From Ardenticatenaceae bacterium (lineage in GTDB: Bacteria; Chloroflexota; Anaerolineae; Promineifilales; Promineifilaceae), in the NCBI GenBank assembly GCA_020634315.1, contig JACKBV010000004.1, forward strand, positions 1 to 64,000: 64,000 nucleotides of DNA, in the 5' to 3' direction. The notes beneath the pieces were generated by a model that saw nothing but the letters and a program-made list of their open reading frames with translations, was not told the DNA's origin and did no database searches. Of this stretch, positions 44,885 to 54,479 are shown piece by piece. How positions within the stretch are numbered: the first letter of the stretch is position 1; each line of letters opens with the position of its first letter. Made by a program: the position numbers and the translations under genes.

Positions 44885-45769
44885 TTAGCTTTTACTGTAG
44901 CGCAAATATGTAATCTGTTCCGACACCAAGCCAATCAAAAAAATCAGCCCGGATATTGTCATCAGCATGGCCGAAGTGGGGCCGTAACGAGCATTGAGAA
45001 AGATGACTTTATACGCTCCATAACCCAAACCGACCAGAAAAGTGAAGATACTGGCCGGCACAAAGATCTTGAGCGGTGAAAAGAGGGTGGCAATTTTGAA
45101 CAGGATCATGAAGAAGCGTGAGCCATCGCGCAATAGTTTGATTTTGCTCTTACCCACACGCTTGGGGGCTACAATCGGTACGTAGATTAAACTATAGCCG
45201 CTGCGCACCACAGCTAATGTCATCGTCGTGGGGTAGGAGAAGGTGTTGGGCAGCATGTAGACGATGTCTTGGGCAATGTCGGCGCGAACGAGGCGAAACC
45301 CACTGGTTAAGTCATCGATTTTGCGCCCGCAAACGTAGCTAGCAAAGGTATTGTAGATGGCATTGGCAAGGTCACGATGCACGGCCGTTTCCGATTCCCC
45401 CGTACGCGCCCCCACCACCATGTCATAACGGTCCATATGTTCCAACAAACGCGGCACATCTTCTGGTTTGTGCTGCCCGTCAGCATCCATTAGCAAAATA
45501 TATGCTCCCTGCGCGTGACGAATTCCTGTCTTCACCGCTGCCCCATTGCCGATATTGTACGGATGCTGCTGCAAATGAACAGCAGGATGGGCCAATTGCA
45601 GAACTTGCGCCGCAGAATCATCGCTCGACCCGTCATCCACAACAATGATTTCAAATGAAATGTGGCTTAAAGTCGTTGTCAGCATTTCCAGCAGCGACTC
45701 TAAAACGCGTCTGATGACTTGAGCCTCGTTATACATGGGGATAATAATGGACAAATCGGGGTGCGACAT
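44885..45769 (-). CDS. GT2 glycosyltransferase (dolichyl/polyprenyl-P-sugar synthase-like)
   Basis: 294 residues from ATG 45769; a GTG four codons earlier is possible. N-terminal GT-A domain IIIPMYNEAQVI, VVDDGSSD, MDADGQHKPEDV, VGARTGESETAVHRD, then two C-terminal membrane helices. This is the GtrB/DPM1 type that makes polyprenyl-phosphate sugar, the donor used by the GT-C enzymes that surround it. That pairing is a strong functional link. Convergent with the flippase-like gene, 7 bp apart. Confidence 0.93.
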   Translation of the reverse strand: MSHPDLSIIIPMYNEAQVIRRVLESLLEMLTTTLSHISFEIIVVDDGSSDDSAAQVLQLAHPAVHLQQHPYNIGNGAAVKTGIRHAQGAYILLMDADGQHKPEDVPRLLEHMDRYDMVVGARTGESETAVHRDLANAIYNTFASYVCGRKIDDLTSGFRLVRADIAQDIVYMLPNTFSYPTTMTLAVVRSGYSLIYVPIVAPKRVGKSKIKLLRDGSRFFMILFKIATLFSPLKIFVPASIFTFLVGLGYGAYKVIFLNARYGPTSAMLMTISGLIFLIGLVSEQITYLRYSKS

Positions 45770-45814
45770 GGGTATGCTCACTTTTGTACCGGTTATTGGT
45801 TATCGGTAAATGGG

Positions 45815-47491
45815 TTAGGGTTCATGGGTTGTGCTTAATTGATAAACAAATGGCTGAATTTCTCGTATTGCGACATCCCCAACCTGCTGCGGGACTGTTA
45901 ACGGCCGTCCCGTCACCAACACCAATGCAAATTGCTCCACCTGATTCTGCGCCATACGGGAAATTAAATCTGCCACATCCTGCTCGTTTTCCACATACAT
46001 GAATAGTTTATCATCAAGGGCAGCCATAAATGATGGTAAAAACGGGCTATTGGTTAAAATGAGCTTGGCTGGTAATGCACTAACCACAATCTTGTCTTCT
46101 ATCTGTTCCTGATGTTTGCGAAACAAGAGACGCGCACCGCTCAACTGCAACAGCACGCTCAACAGCAACAGCCCCGCAGCCAGTGTTGTCATTGTGGTAG
46201 ATAACGGCCGTTCCCACACCGTCACCACATAAAATGCCAACAGCAGCAGCAGCGGGTAAAGGGGCAATAAATAACGTGCGCCCCATTGCTCCCCGCCAAA
46301 AGCGGGCCACACAGCCAACATCACGCCCAAAAATGATAGCGCCGTCACAAAAACCAATTGATAGACGCGGTGTGTGGGTCGCGGATCATCAGAACGATCC
46401 ACATAAGCCAGTGCCAACGAAAACAAGGGGAATGTCGTCAGTACACCTGGCAGCAAATGATCCCACGCCTGCCACAAAAACAAACCGTACCCCAGCACGC
46501 TCAATGCCAAACCGCTCCACAACCAACGCCGCTGTCGCCAACGAGGCACGCGCAAAGCCATGATGAGAAGAAAAGCGCCGATAATGACGAACAGTGCCGC
46601 CAAAAAGGTCACGGCATCGCGTGCTTCGATGTAAAGCAGCAAACGGCTTATTTTGATCGCTTGTGTAATGGTCACATCGCTGTACGATTGCACTGGATAT
46701 GCTTCGGGACGGCCGTAACCAAAGAAGTGTGGCGCAAAAGCCATCCCCAATGGATGCCCAACCCAACGATATTGCAGCCACCACACAGGCAGCGTTCCCA
46801 ATACGCCGCCGCCCACATAAGCCAGCCACAATTGCCAACGCCGCCAGGCTACCACCAGCAAAGCAAGCGTCAGGGCAATGACAAACACATACATTTCTGG
46901 CCGTTGACCCAATCCTAATCCGGCAGCTACGCCGCCCCAAAGTACCGGCTGCCAACGCTCAGAAAGAATGCCGCGTGCTATACCGTAAACAGCCCACATG
47001 CCACAAGCCACCGCCAGGGTATGATCCCACAGTTCCAGGCTGTAAAAAAGAATCGGCGTCGCAAAAACGGCCATCCACAACAACAGTCGTGAATATTTCA
47101 CCTGTGCCAGCACGCCAAGTTTGTAGGTGGCAACGGCCGTTAACACACCACCCAACACTGGCAGCAACGGCAGCCCCCATCGTCCCACTGCGGCATAGGC
47201 AAATGAAGTTAACAGCGGTAAAAAAGGAGCGATTTGCAAATAAAATTCCCCATCCAGCAAGGAATAGGCGTAGTAAAAAGGAGGATGTGCTAATTCTGGG
47301 TCAAGGAAACGCGCCGGATAATCAACCGCAAAAGTCTGCCACCGATGAGCAATCAATTCCCGAATTTGCAAGAAACGCAAACCAGTATCATTGGAAAAAA
47401 AAGTCAATGACGATTGCGCCAACCACCCCAATGCAAACAACACAATGGTCAACAAGATATATGAATAAACGATATTTGCTCTTTTTTGCAA
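45815..47491 (-). CDS. GT-C type membrane glycosyltransferase-like protein
   Basis: 558 residues, about eleven membrane segments. SNDTGLRFLQIREL in the first periplasmic loop gives the Asp-x acidic position typical of GT-C enzymes; WDYPARF-like HP stretches follow. The C-terminal ~70 residues are soluble. Upstream of and same strand as the polyprenyl-sugar synthase gene, so the two probably act together. Four ACGGCCGT copies. Confidence 0.82.
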   Translation of the reverse strand: MQKRANIVYSYILLTIVLFALGWLAQSSLTFFSNDTGLRFLQIRELIAHRWQTFAVDYPARFLDPELAHPPFYYAYSLLDGEFYLQIAPFLPLLTSFAYAAVGRWGLPLLPVLGGVLTAVATYKLGVLAQVKYSRLLLWMAVFATPILFYSLELWDHTLAVACGMWAVYGIARGILSERWQPVLWGGVAAGLGLGQRPEMYVFVIALTLALLVVAWRRWQLWLAYVGGGVLGTLPVWWLQYRWVGHPLGMAFAPHFFGYGRPEAYPVQSYSDVTITQAIKISRLLLYIEARDAVTFLAALFVIIGAFLLIMALRVPRWRQRRWLWSGLALSVLGYGLFLWQAWDHLLPGVLTTFPLFSLALAYVDRSDDPRPTHRVYQLVFVTALSFLGVMLAVWPAFGGEQWGARYLLPLYPLLLLLAFYVVTVWERPLSTTMTTLAAGLLLLSVLLQLSGARLLFRKHQEQIEDKIVVSALPAKLILTNSPFLPSFMAALDDKLFMYVENEQDVADLISRMAQNQVEQFALVLVTGRPLTVPQQVGDVAIREIQPFVYQLSTTHEP

Positions 47492-47515
47492 AACACCACC
47501 CGAACTAAGATACCA

Positions 47516-49414
47516 TCATGGCTGAAATGCATTTTCCGTACAAGGAACAACATACAAATTGTCCTGTTGAAAAGTTTTCACCACATCCGGCAAAGTTGCC
47601 AACACAAAAGTCTGGTGCTGTTGAATGATTGGGGCAACAGCGCTGTTATATGGCTCATAAAAATAGGTTGGGGTCTCATCCAGATGATCCGCAAAATTAT
47701 CCTGGTTGACTATGAAATAATCAACACCATACTGTTGGCAAAACATCAATAATTCACTGCTCTGATCTGTATAATAGGCTAAAAGCATATCCTGCACGAG
47801 TTTGTCATCAGGATGAACACGATCACGGCCAAACAGTACCTGGCGTTTGCCAAACAAAGGAACAGCATCCATCACACTGGGATCCCCAGCCAGCATCACA
47901 TCCTTAGGTAAGGTTTGTAAATATTGATACATAGCCTGTTCAGCACTACTGGCACGATAATAAGTTAAAAAGGACTGCAAAGCCCAGGTAATGGCAATAC
48001 CTACCAATAAAAGCAGCACTCCTCCGCCCCATTTCACACGTGAAGTAATAGGCTTTGATGTCTTCACAGGAGCAGAAACCGGCGAACGCAACCGCACAGC
48101 CGTAAGAACAAGAAGTAGAATTGCCGCTCCCAGTAACACCCAACGTGAATCCCCGCGACCAAAAGCAATTTCTCCTGTTTCCGGCGGCGGCAGCAAAAAA
48201 AACAAGGCGATCAATAAGCCTGCTACTGGTACATTCAACCACATCCAGGAAGATGTCCGATTAGTCATTCCTTTAGCCATCGCCAGAAACGCATCATAGA
48301 TATGAATCGTTACAAACAAAAACAGCACTAATAATAGGCTTGATTGTGTATACCGACTAGGAAGATACAACAAAAAAGATTCAGTGATAAGGAATCCACT
48401 CCACGCTAAGGCAAATGAAATCCAACTGGCCCAAAACAAAGATTTGAATACACGTGGAAACGCACGTATGCGTTGTGGCTGCCAAACAGTAATTGCTGTA
48501 GCAAATAATGCCAAAAACAGGATCGCAAAAATGGTTATACCATGATCAGCTATTCCACCGCGTCCCACAAAGGGAAAAACGAGAAACACTTGAGCTCGTC
48601 CTGCTGACCCATACCTTGTGGCTGCAAATATTGCCTGCCAATTGGCTACAGGATCAATACGGGTAATATTCTCTAATAATTGCTGCAAAACAGGGAGCAA
48701 GAGAAGAACAATCACAATTCCAATCAGAACGGCACCACCCAACCACTTGCCATATTTACGCCCTGCTTCTGTATGACGATTAGGCCACCAAGAAAGCAAC
48801 ATTTCTAACCCATAGGTTACCATCTGCAAAAGAAAAAGGGGAGGATACAAAATGCCAGAAATAAGTAAGACAATAATTGTTTCTCTGAATCGCCCTTCTA
48901 ATAAATAATATAAAAATGCCAATAGCAAGGGCAGCATGAATGAACGTTGAAAGCCCCCCACTGTCGAAACCATAGAGGGTAGCGACAAATTCATCAATAT
49001 AAATACAATTGATATTATAAAAGCGTTTTGTGGGCTTACTAATTTCGTATTGATACGATACAGGTAGTAAACAGCGGCCAACGTCAGTGGGAAGACAAAT
49101 AATTTACCCAATAAAACAATTGGGAACAAACTGCTAAGTGATTGGTATAAAAGGCCATATAAGGGACTGTCCTTTAGCGTCACCAAGCGTAAGGGACCCA
49201 CATTGAATTCCAGAACATTTTCATTTATCCAAGAATCATTTACAAACAAATCTGGGTCTTGAAAGCGATGCATCCAATACCAGTTGCGAAAATCGTCCTC
49301 GGTACTATAGGGATTTATCAGGCGCGGCAACATAATCAAGAGCGTAAGGATTGCTGCTAACAAAAGCGAAGCCCACAGATATTTGTTAGAGTCTAGTTTT
49401 TCGTTCATCATCAT
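47516..49414 (-). CDS. Large membrane protein, GT-C-like, unknown
   Basis: 632 residues from the first of three successive ATGs at 49414. About thirteen membrane segments; periplasmic loop after the first contains STEDDFRNWYWMHRF, with the acidic pair seen in GT-C enzymes. C-terminal soluble tail of about 110 residues. No ACGGCCGT copy in 1.9 kb and distinctly A/T-rich, in contrast with both flanking genes. Same strand as 45815-47491, 24 bp upstream. Confidence 0.78.
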   Translation of the reverse strand: MMMNEKLDSNKYLWASLLLAAILTLLIMLPRLINPYSTEDDFRNWYWMHRFQDPDLFVNDSWINENVLEFNVGPLRLVTLKDSPLYGLLYQSLSSLFPIVLLGKLFVFPLTLAAVYYLYRINTKLVSPQNAFIISIVFILMNLSLPSMVSTVGGFQRSFMLPLLLAFLYYLLEGRFRETIIVLLISGILYPPLFLLQMVTYGLEMLLSWWPNRHTEAGRKYGKWLGGAVLIGIVIVLLLLPVLQQLLENITRIDPVANWQAIFAATRYGSAGRAQVFLVFPFVGRGGIADHGITIFAILFLALFATAITVWQPQRIRAFPRVFKSLFWASWISFALAWSGFLITESFLLYLPSRYTQSSLLLVLFLFVTIHIYDAFLAMAKGMTNRTSSWMWLNVPVAGLLIALFFLLPPPETGEIAFGRGDSRWVLLGAAILLLVLTAVRLRSPVSAPVKTSKPITSRVKWGGGVLLLLVGIAITWALQSFLTYYRASSAEQAMYQYLQTLPKDVMLAGDPSVMDAVPLFGKRQVLFGRDRVHPDDKLVQDMLLAYYTDQSSELLMFCQQYGVDYFIVNQDNFADHLDETPTYFYEPYNSAVAPIIQQHQTFVLATLPDVVKTFQQDNLYVVPCTENAFQP

Positions 49415-49520
49415 TCGGAACAATCACTCGCTATTTATAGTTACAAAAGGGGATAGACAACCCGGTCTCCTACGCTTGGATCTACCCACTTGCTGTGGAA
49501 CAGACAACGGTACAAAATGA

Positions 49521-49576
49521 AACCATAGGAGGAACCACTGGAGCCAAACGCGTTGTTGTGTGGCAGGGAATTTCAT
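49521..49576 (-). pseudogene. 5' remnant of a GT39-like gene
   Basis: Read on the minus strand from 49576 it encodes MKFPATQQRVWLQWFLLWF, almost the same as the first residues of the intact gene at 51358-52806 (MKSPATQRVWPQWFLLWL). After 18-19 codons the similarity stops and no membrane-protein frame continues. It is the truncated head of a second copy of that gene. Confidence 0.85.
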
Positions 49577-49632
49577 GCGAGGGATTTTACTATAGTCCTA
49601 AACTGGCTACAATCACCCAATTGGTATAAACC
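49521..49632. repeat. Duplicate A of a divergent promoter segment
   Basis: 112 bp nearly identical to 52754-52862. A few substitutions and one 3-bp difference separate them; the central block around TTCATGCGAGGGATTTTAC is identical. It lies directly before the DUF2079 gene. The TATAGT box inside is shared. Intergenic otherwise; 231 bp between 49415 and 49645. Confidence 0.93.
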
Positions 49633-49645
49633 ATGTCAAGGGTAA

Positions 49646-51328
49646 ATGATGAAAATTTATCGACTACGCGGTGTTTTGCTGGTTGTCATTTTAACCATCC
49701 TTTTTTTTCTGGTATCGACTGGCGCAGGTTGGTTCAGTCAACAAGGAATGATGCCTGACCATGTTGCCACCCGCTTGCAATTAACAGCATGGCTTGGCCT
49801 GATCACCCTATATTTGACTTTAGCGTTGCGCTGGCTGCCCCTAAACTGGCAGGGACTTCTTGATGATACGGCCGTTAACCAACGCATCGCCCAAATCAGT
49901 GTTGGTATTTTGGTGCTGACCTACATCCTGATCTTTGGTTTCCTCACATTTCGTCGTCATGCCACCTTTAACTCCGCCACATACGATTTAGGCATTCAAG
50001 ATCAACTGGTATGGAACACGGCACACGGCCGTTTCTATGCCACATCACTCGAAGTCAAAAATTACCTGGGCGACCATTTCAAACCGTTGGTCATCCTATT
50101 AGCTCCACTGTATTGGATTACCCCCTCCGTCTACTGGCTGCTCGCCTTTCAAACAATAGCCCTCAGTCTGGGCGCTATTCCACTGTACAAATTGGCAAAG
50201 CGACGCCTGCACAGTCCGCTGGCGGGATTGATTATCGCCTTCGTATACCTTCTTTATCCGTCTGTCGGCGCAGTCAACCTCTTTGATTTTCACTGGGAGG
50301 CAACAGTCATCCCCTTATTTATTGCCGCTATTGATGCTGTAGATCGAGGAAATTGGCGGGAAACGGCCGTTTGGCTCTTTCTGGCTATGCTTGGCAAAGA
50401 AGACATTGGCCTTACCGTCGCTGCATTTGGCATATGGACTATATGGCGGTATCGGCGCTGGCGGTTTGGTCTTACCTGGCTCGGATTGGGCATAACAACC
50501 TCACTACTCACCTTGTTTGTTCTCATCCCTGCCCTGCGCCAGGGTCCATCTGATACGCTTGCTCGCTATGCCTGGTTAGGAAATTCCCCTGGCGACATGA
50601 TACAAACCATGCTCTTGCATCCGAGCGTTATCATTTTTCACATTCTTGACTGGAACACACTTTTTTATGCATTAAATTTATTTGCCCCGCTTTTGTTACT
50701 GTCCTTCTGGAACAGCCAATGGCTCATTACCCTGCCGGCAATGGGATACAACTTGCTCTCAGCATCTCCTTTCCAACAGTCCGTTTACTTCCAATACGTG
50801 ACTCCCATTGCCCCATTCGTCTTAACCAGCATGGTTATGGGGTTGGAGTGGATTTTCTCTCGCTGGCTACGCGAATCCTGGCAGCGTGCCGGTGTTTTGA
50901 TTGGGCTGCTCCTCTCAACCAGCTTATACGTCCTCCCGCTTGCCATTCCTGCCCAGGCACCACACCTGCCCAACGAAACGGCCGTTCATGCAGCCCTCGC
51001 CCAAATCCCTCCAGAAACGGCCGTTTTCACCACAAACTACTATGGTCCCCATCTCTCCCATCGGCAGCAGCTTATAACCCCCCACGACAACGACGAATTT
51101 GTGCGGCTGCGTCAAGCCGACACAATCCTCCTCAATATTCGCGATCACCGTTCCGTGCTCACCATCTTAACCTGCACAGAATATGCCGAGTTGCTCACAC
51201 TGGCAGAGGCAGACCACTTTGGTGTCGCCTTCGCTCAAGATGGCGTGCTCATCTTGACTCGTCAAGCAACATCCCCCATCAACTTCAACGAGCACCTTTA
51301 TCCATATTGCCGATCAGAGCAGTCATAA
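49646..51328 (+). CDS. DUF2079 family membrane protein
   Basis: 560 residues, about ten membrane segments. TYDLGIQDQLVWNTAHGRF, NYLGDHFKPLVILLAPLYW, LLYPSVGAVNLFDFHWEATVIPLF and LAMLGKEDIGLT are the conserved stretches of DUF2079, a GT-C-like family of unknown activity. AAGGG lies before two adjacent ATGs (49646, 49649). The region before it is a duplicate of the region before the GT39-like gene at 52806. Five ACGGCCGT copies. Confidence 0.92.
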   Translation: MMKIYRLRGVLLVVILTILFFLVSTGAGWFSQQGMMPDHVATRLQLTAWLGLITLYLTLALRWLPLNWQGLLDDTAVNQRIAQISVGILVLTYILIFGFLTFRRHATFNSATYDLGIQDQLVWNTAHGRFYATSLEVKNYLGDHFKPLVILLAPLYWITPSVYWLLAFQTIALSLGAIPLYKLAKRRLHSPLAGLIIAFVYLLYPSVGAVNLFDFHWEATVIPLFIAAIDAVDRGNWRETAVWLFLAMLGKEDIGLTVAAFGIWTIWRYRRWRFGLTWLGLGITTSLLTLFVLIPALRQGPSDTLARYAWLGNSPGDMIQTMLLHPSVIIFHILDWNTLFYALNLFAPLLLLSFWNSQWLITLPAMGYNLLSASPFQQSVYFQYVTPIAPFVLTSMVMGLEWIFSRWLRESWQRAGVLIGLLLSTSLYVLPLAIPAQAPHLPNETAVHAALAQIPPETAVFTTNYYGPHLSHRQQLITPHDNDEFVRLRQADTILLNIRDHRSVLTILTCTEYAELLTLAEADHFGVAFAQDGVLILTRQATSPINFNEHLYPYCRSEQS

Positions 51329-51357
51329 ACCAACCATAAAAGCCTGCACTTCTTACG

Positions 51358-52806
51358 CTATTCTTTCGCTTGATAAAGGCGAACAACCAGCCCTTGTATC
51401 CTTTTCTCCGACAAACGCATATAGTGATCTTCAAATTCAGCCGCCACTTCTTTTTGATAATCCACGCTGTGATCCAAGGCCACGATCAACCAAATGCGCT
51501 GATAATCAGATAATTCTTCAGGCGTGACCAACCGACCACCGGCAATTTCGTAAAGCTGAGACGGATGAAGTGGTTTTGGATCACCCGCTAACAAATAATG
51601 ATCTTGCGGAGGTAAGTACAACAAAAACGGGATGTAAGAACCGTTTCCAGTATGAACAACCACATCTCCTGGCTGCAATTGGGAGGCAACGAAAACGGCC
51701 GTTTGTCTATATCCAGACTGGGCATACGCTTCGCTATAGTAATCCCACAGCGAATACCCAGCCAATAGCAATACCACTATCGTCACAAAAAAAACAGGGG
51801 AGCGACGCGGAGCAATCGTCACAAAACGAGCCAACAATACCAGATAGGCGGGAATCGTCACTAACAATGACCTATCCAAATATAATGGAACCCATTGCGA
51901 TATGATCCAAACGACGCCAATCGGCACAAAAATCAACAAAAGAAGTAGAAGAACTGGCGTGTAATATTGTCGCTTCTGTCGTATGGCATAAATCAGGACT
52001 AGCATCCCTAAAAACAGCCAACCAATGGTAACAAACATGGCAAACGGTATAACACCACCCGGTAGCGAATAACTCAATGTATATCGATATAGGGTCATGA
52101 GGGGAATCAATATCATTGGTTTAGTAAGCCAAAAACCATCTGATACGGCTTGCATACCTAACAAAAAACGCGCAGCCTGTGGCAGAAAAAGCAAAACGAC
52201 TATGCCGTCTACGACAAACAGTCGGAGAAGATAGCGGCGTTCTACCCAGAGCCAATATATGTGCAAGGCCAACGTAACAAACGCAGCAAAATAATGCGTA
52301 TACCATCCCAGCAGCGCGAAAATGCCATATCCAATCCACGCTCCCAGACGATTGTGGTTAATCGCTTTGTAAAAGAAGAGGATTTGCAAACCAGCCAGCA
52401 AAGCCAACATGCTGTACAAATTTGCCTGTTGCGAATGATAGATGAGATAGGGGAAAAATGCGGCAAACAATGCGGCAAAATAACCAGTGCGCTTATCAAA
52501 CAGGGAAGCGGCCAGGCGAAAAACAACAGCTACCAAGAGAATGCCACACCACACAGATGGCAATCGCACCCAAAAATCTTGCCATCCCAATTGCTGCCAG
52601 ACATAAAGCAATAAGTGGTAAAAAGGGGGCAGCGTATCGCCACCCGCATTTGTCCAGACTTCTGACAAAGAGCCACGAGCCATCAGCAGCCGTGCTGCTT
52701 CATCAAACCATATGCTTTGTGTATCCAGATGGTAGACACGCAGCAGCAACGCCAACCATAAGAGGAACCATTGGGGCCAAACGCGTTGTGTGGCAGGGGA
52801 TTTCAT
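51358..52806 (-). CDS. GT39-like membrane glycosyltransferase
   Basis: 482 residues, about eleven membrane segments. LDTQSIWFDEAARLLMARG is the first periplasmic loop with the catalytic Asp-Glu of PMT/ArnT/GT83-type enzymes, and DTLPPFYHLLLYVW, RLPSVWCGIL follow as in PMT_2 proteins. Uses lipid-phosphate sugar, likely from the synthase at 44885. Convergent with DUF2079, 29 bp apart. Its promoter and first codons exist as a second, broken copy at 49521-49632. Confidence 0.92.
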   Translation of the reverse strand: MKSPATQRVWPQWFLLWLALLLRVYHLDTQSIWFDEAARLLMARGSLSEVWTNAGGDTLPPFYHLLLYVWQQLGWQDFWVRLPSVWCGILLVAVVFRLAASLFDKRTGYFAALFAAFFPYLIYHSQQANLYSMLALLAGLQILFFYKAINHNRLGAWIGYGIFALLGWYTHYFAAFVTLALHIYWLWVERRYLLRLFVVDGIVVLLFLPQAARFLLGMQAVSDGFWLTKPMILIPLMTLYRYTLSYSLPGGVIPFAMFVTIGWLFLGMLVLIYAIRQKRQYYTPVLLLLLLIFVPIGVVWIISQWVPLYLDRSLLVTIPAYLVLLARFVTIAPRRSPVFFVTIVVLLLAGYSLWDYYSEAYAQSGYRQTAVFVASQLQPGDVVVHTGNGSYIPFLLYLPPQDHYLLAGDPKPLHPSQLYEIAGGRLVTPEELSDYQRIWLIVALDHSVDYQKEVAAEFEDHYMRLSEKRIQGLVVRLYQAKE

Positions 52807-52862
52807 GCGAGGGATTTTACTATAGTCCTAAATCACCTACAATCACCCAATTGGTACAAACT
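52754..52862. repeat. Duplicate B of the divergent promoter segment
   Basis: 109 bp matching 49521-49632; covers the first 17 codons of the GT39-like gene and its promoter region. The rest of the 240-bp gap 52807-53046 has a 28-bp identity with the DUF2079 coding region (see 52932). Confidence 0.93.
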
Positions 52863-52931
52863 ACATTGCCTGGCTATTACCCTTTAGCTGGCGCTAGCTT
52901 TGCACGGGTTATCTCAAAACTGGCAAAGGAC

Positions 52932-52959
52932 GATACGGCCGTTAACCAACGCATCGCCC
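52932..52959 (+). pseudogene. Remnant of a DUF2079 gene
   Basis: 28 bp identical to 49865-49892 in the intact DUF2079 gene, translated in the same way (DDTAVNQRIA including preceding codon). Bases 52911-52931 also resemble 49848-49864 (AACTGGCA...). It lies at the place a divergent DUF2079 gene would occupy. Nothing longer survives; the intact gene has 295 bp between the conserved promoter and this point, here about 130. Confidence 0.75.
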
Positions 52960-53046
52960 CAAACAATCGACCATACACAAAATAATCGCGTGGCTGCTTA
53001 CTCACAGCCAGCGACACAATTTCACGAACCTATTTGCGGACAACCA

Positions 53047-53694
53047 TTAACCGTAATAATCACCCACAGAGGCATCTTTCGGCGCATTTGTCAGCGCCAC
53101 GCCCACAATCCGCGCCTTTGCCTTTTCCAGCATTTCCTTCGCTCGTTCGGCATGGTCACGACGCGTTTTACCGGCGCTAAGCACTAACAACACCCCGTCC
53201 ACCTTCGCCCCCAAAATGGCGGCATCTGTCACAGCCACCACCGGTGGCGCATCAAACAAAACAATATCAGCACGTGCTGTTAGCTGCTCAATGATCTGAT
53301 CAAGGCGGCGCGTGTTCAGCAAATCAGCCGGATTCGGCGGTTTGGGGCCGCTTGTCAACAGCCAGAGATCGGGCACGGCCGTTTCCTGCAACGGCAACTC
53401 ATCACCTTCACCCAACACCAGATTCGTCAGCCCCGGCTCCGTTTGCCGCGAAAACAACGTGTGCAGCGATGGTCGGCGCAAATCACAATCCACCAAAATC
53501 GTACGACGCCCACTTTGCGCCATCGTCACGGCCAAATTTGCCACCGTCGTACTCTTCCCCTCATCGGGAGCTGGTGAAGTAACCACCAATGTACGAATGG
53601 GGTGATCCAGGCTATAAAATTGCAAATTCGTGCGCAGCGCCCGGTATGCTTCACTTGCCGGAGAGCGCGGATCCGTTAATGTTATCAGGCTCAT
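53047..53694 (-). CDS. CpsD/CapB-type tyrosine kinase (BY-kinase)
   Basis: 215 residues. Walker A is SPAPDEGKSTTVAN, Walker A' is TILVDCDLRRP, Walker B is IVLFDAPP, all bacterial tyrosine-kinase motifs. SEAYRALRTNLQF at the N-terminus is the usual start of the free CapB half. The C-terminus ends in DYYG; the usual cluster of several tyrosines is reduced to this pair. Works with the separate Wzz protein encoded just upstream to control polysaccharide length and export. 52 bp from that gene, with an 8-bp inverted repeat between. Confidence 0.93.
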   Translation of the reverse strand: MSLITLTDPRSPASEAYRALRTNLQFYSLDHPIRTLVVTSPAPDEGKSTTVANLAVTMAQSGRRTILVDCDLRRPSLHTLFSRQTEPGLTNLVLGEGDELPLQETAVPDLWLLTSGPKPPNPADLLNTRRLDQIIEQLTARADIVLFDAPPVVAVTDAAILGAKVDGVLLVLSAGKTRRDHAERAKEMLEKAKARIVGVALTNAPKDASVGDYYG

Positions 53695-53716
53695 AATTCC
53701 TTCCAGGTTTTGTAGT

Positions 53717-53745
53717 CTGTAAACGTAATCCGTAAAAGTTTACAG
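53717..53745 (-). promoter_or_regulatory. Inverted repeat between wzz-like and kinase genes
   Basis: CTGTAAAC (53717-53724) and GTTTACAG (53738-53745), 13-base spacer, exact. No T-run. It could be a protein site or a short stem that sets the ratio of the two products. Confidence 0.35.
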
Positions 53746-53746
53746 G

Positions 53747-54397
53747 TCATGCATTCGGTATTCGACCAATGACTGGAATATCCAGGTATCGTTCTACATC
53801 TTCCGTGCGGCGCACCACACCGGACTCAATCCATTCCAACACAAAAACAACAATGACGCCCAGGATTGCACCAAACACAAAGCCGGCGGCTGTATTAATT
53901 TTCCACATCGGCCGGTCAAGCGCCGCCTGTGGATAATCGACAAACTCTATCGTGATGCGATCCTCCTGGCGATTCTTCTCGTTTTCCTGTTCCTGCCACA
54001 TGATCAGCAGATTTCCCCAGGCTGTGGCAATGTCATTCGCCAGATCAGGGTCTGTATTTTCAATTGCCAGCGACACCACATAGCTGTAACTGTCGGCCGC
54101 AAATTCAGCATCGCCCAACAATTCGCCAGCCGTCATGTCGAGCTGCAATTGGTTAATCACCATCTGCGCACGCAGGCTGCTCTCCAACCATGTCCGATAT
54201 GAATTTAGCAGTTCTTTCGCCGACTGCGACGCGCCAAAATCGGGCCGTGACGGCCGTACCAACAAGCGCAATGTTGACTTATAGACCTCAGTCTGCATTC
54301 TGCTAAACCCAAACGCGGCCCCGGCTGTCAACAAAGCCACCAAGATAATTACCCAGCCACGTTGGCGCAAAATACGTAAATAGTCGCTCAATTCCAC
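53747..54397 (-). CDS. Wzz-type polysaccharide chain-length protein (CapA-like adaptor)
   Basis: 216 residues. LSDYLRILRQRGWVIILVALLTAGAAFGF is the N-terminal Wzz membrane region; a second membrane helix lies at about 170-190 (AAGFVFGAILGVIVVFVLEW). The periplasmic part between is helical (residues about 35-165). After the second helix the chain goes on as RRTEDVERYLDIPVIGRIP, the activation tail found in CapA-type adaptors that bind the CpsD kinase. It thus pairs with the next gene. Confidence 0.93.
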   Translation of the reverse strand: MELSDYLRILRQRGWVIILVALLTAGAAFGFSRMQTEVYKSTLRLLVRPSRPDFGASQSAKELLNSYRTWLESSLRAQMVINQLQLDMTAGELLGDAEFAADSYSYVVSLAIENTDPDLANDIATAWGNLLIMWQEQENEKNRQEDRITIEFVDYPQAALDRPMWKINTAAGFVFGAILGVIVVFVLEWIESGVVRRTEDVERYLDIPVIGRIPNA

Positions 54398-54479
54398 AGT
54401 GTATTACTCCTGTATGCAGGGATAAGGAAGTTTATGCGATTATCCCCAAATCCCCGTTTTTGTCTGCGATAGTGTACCA

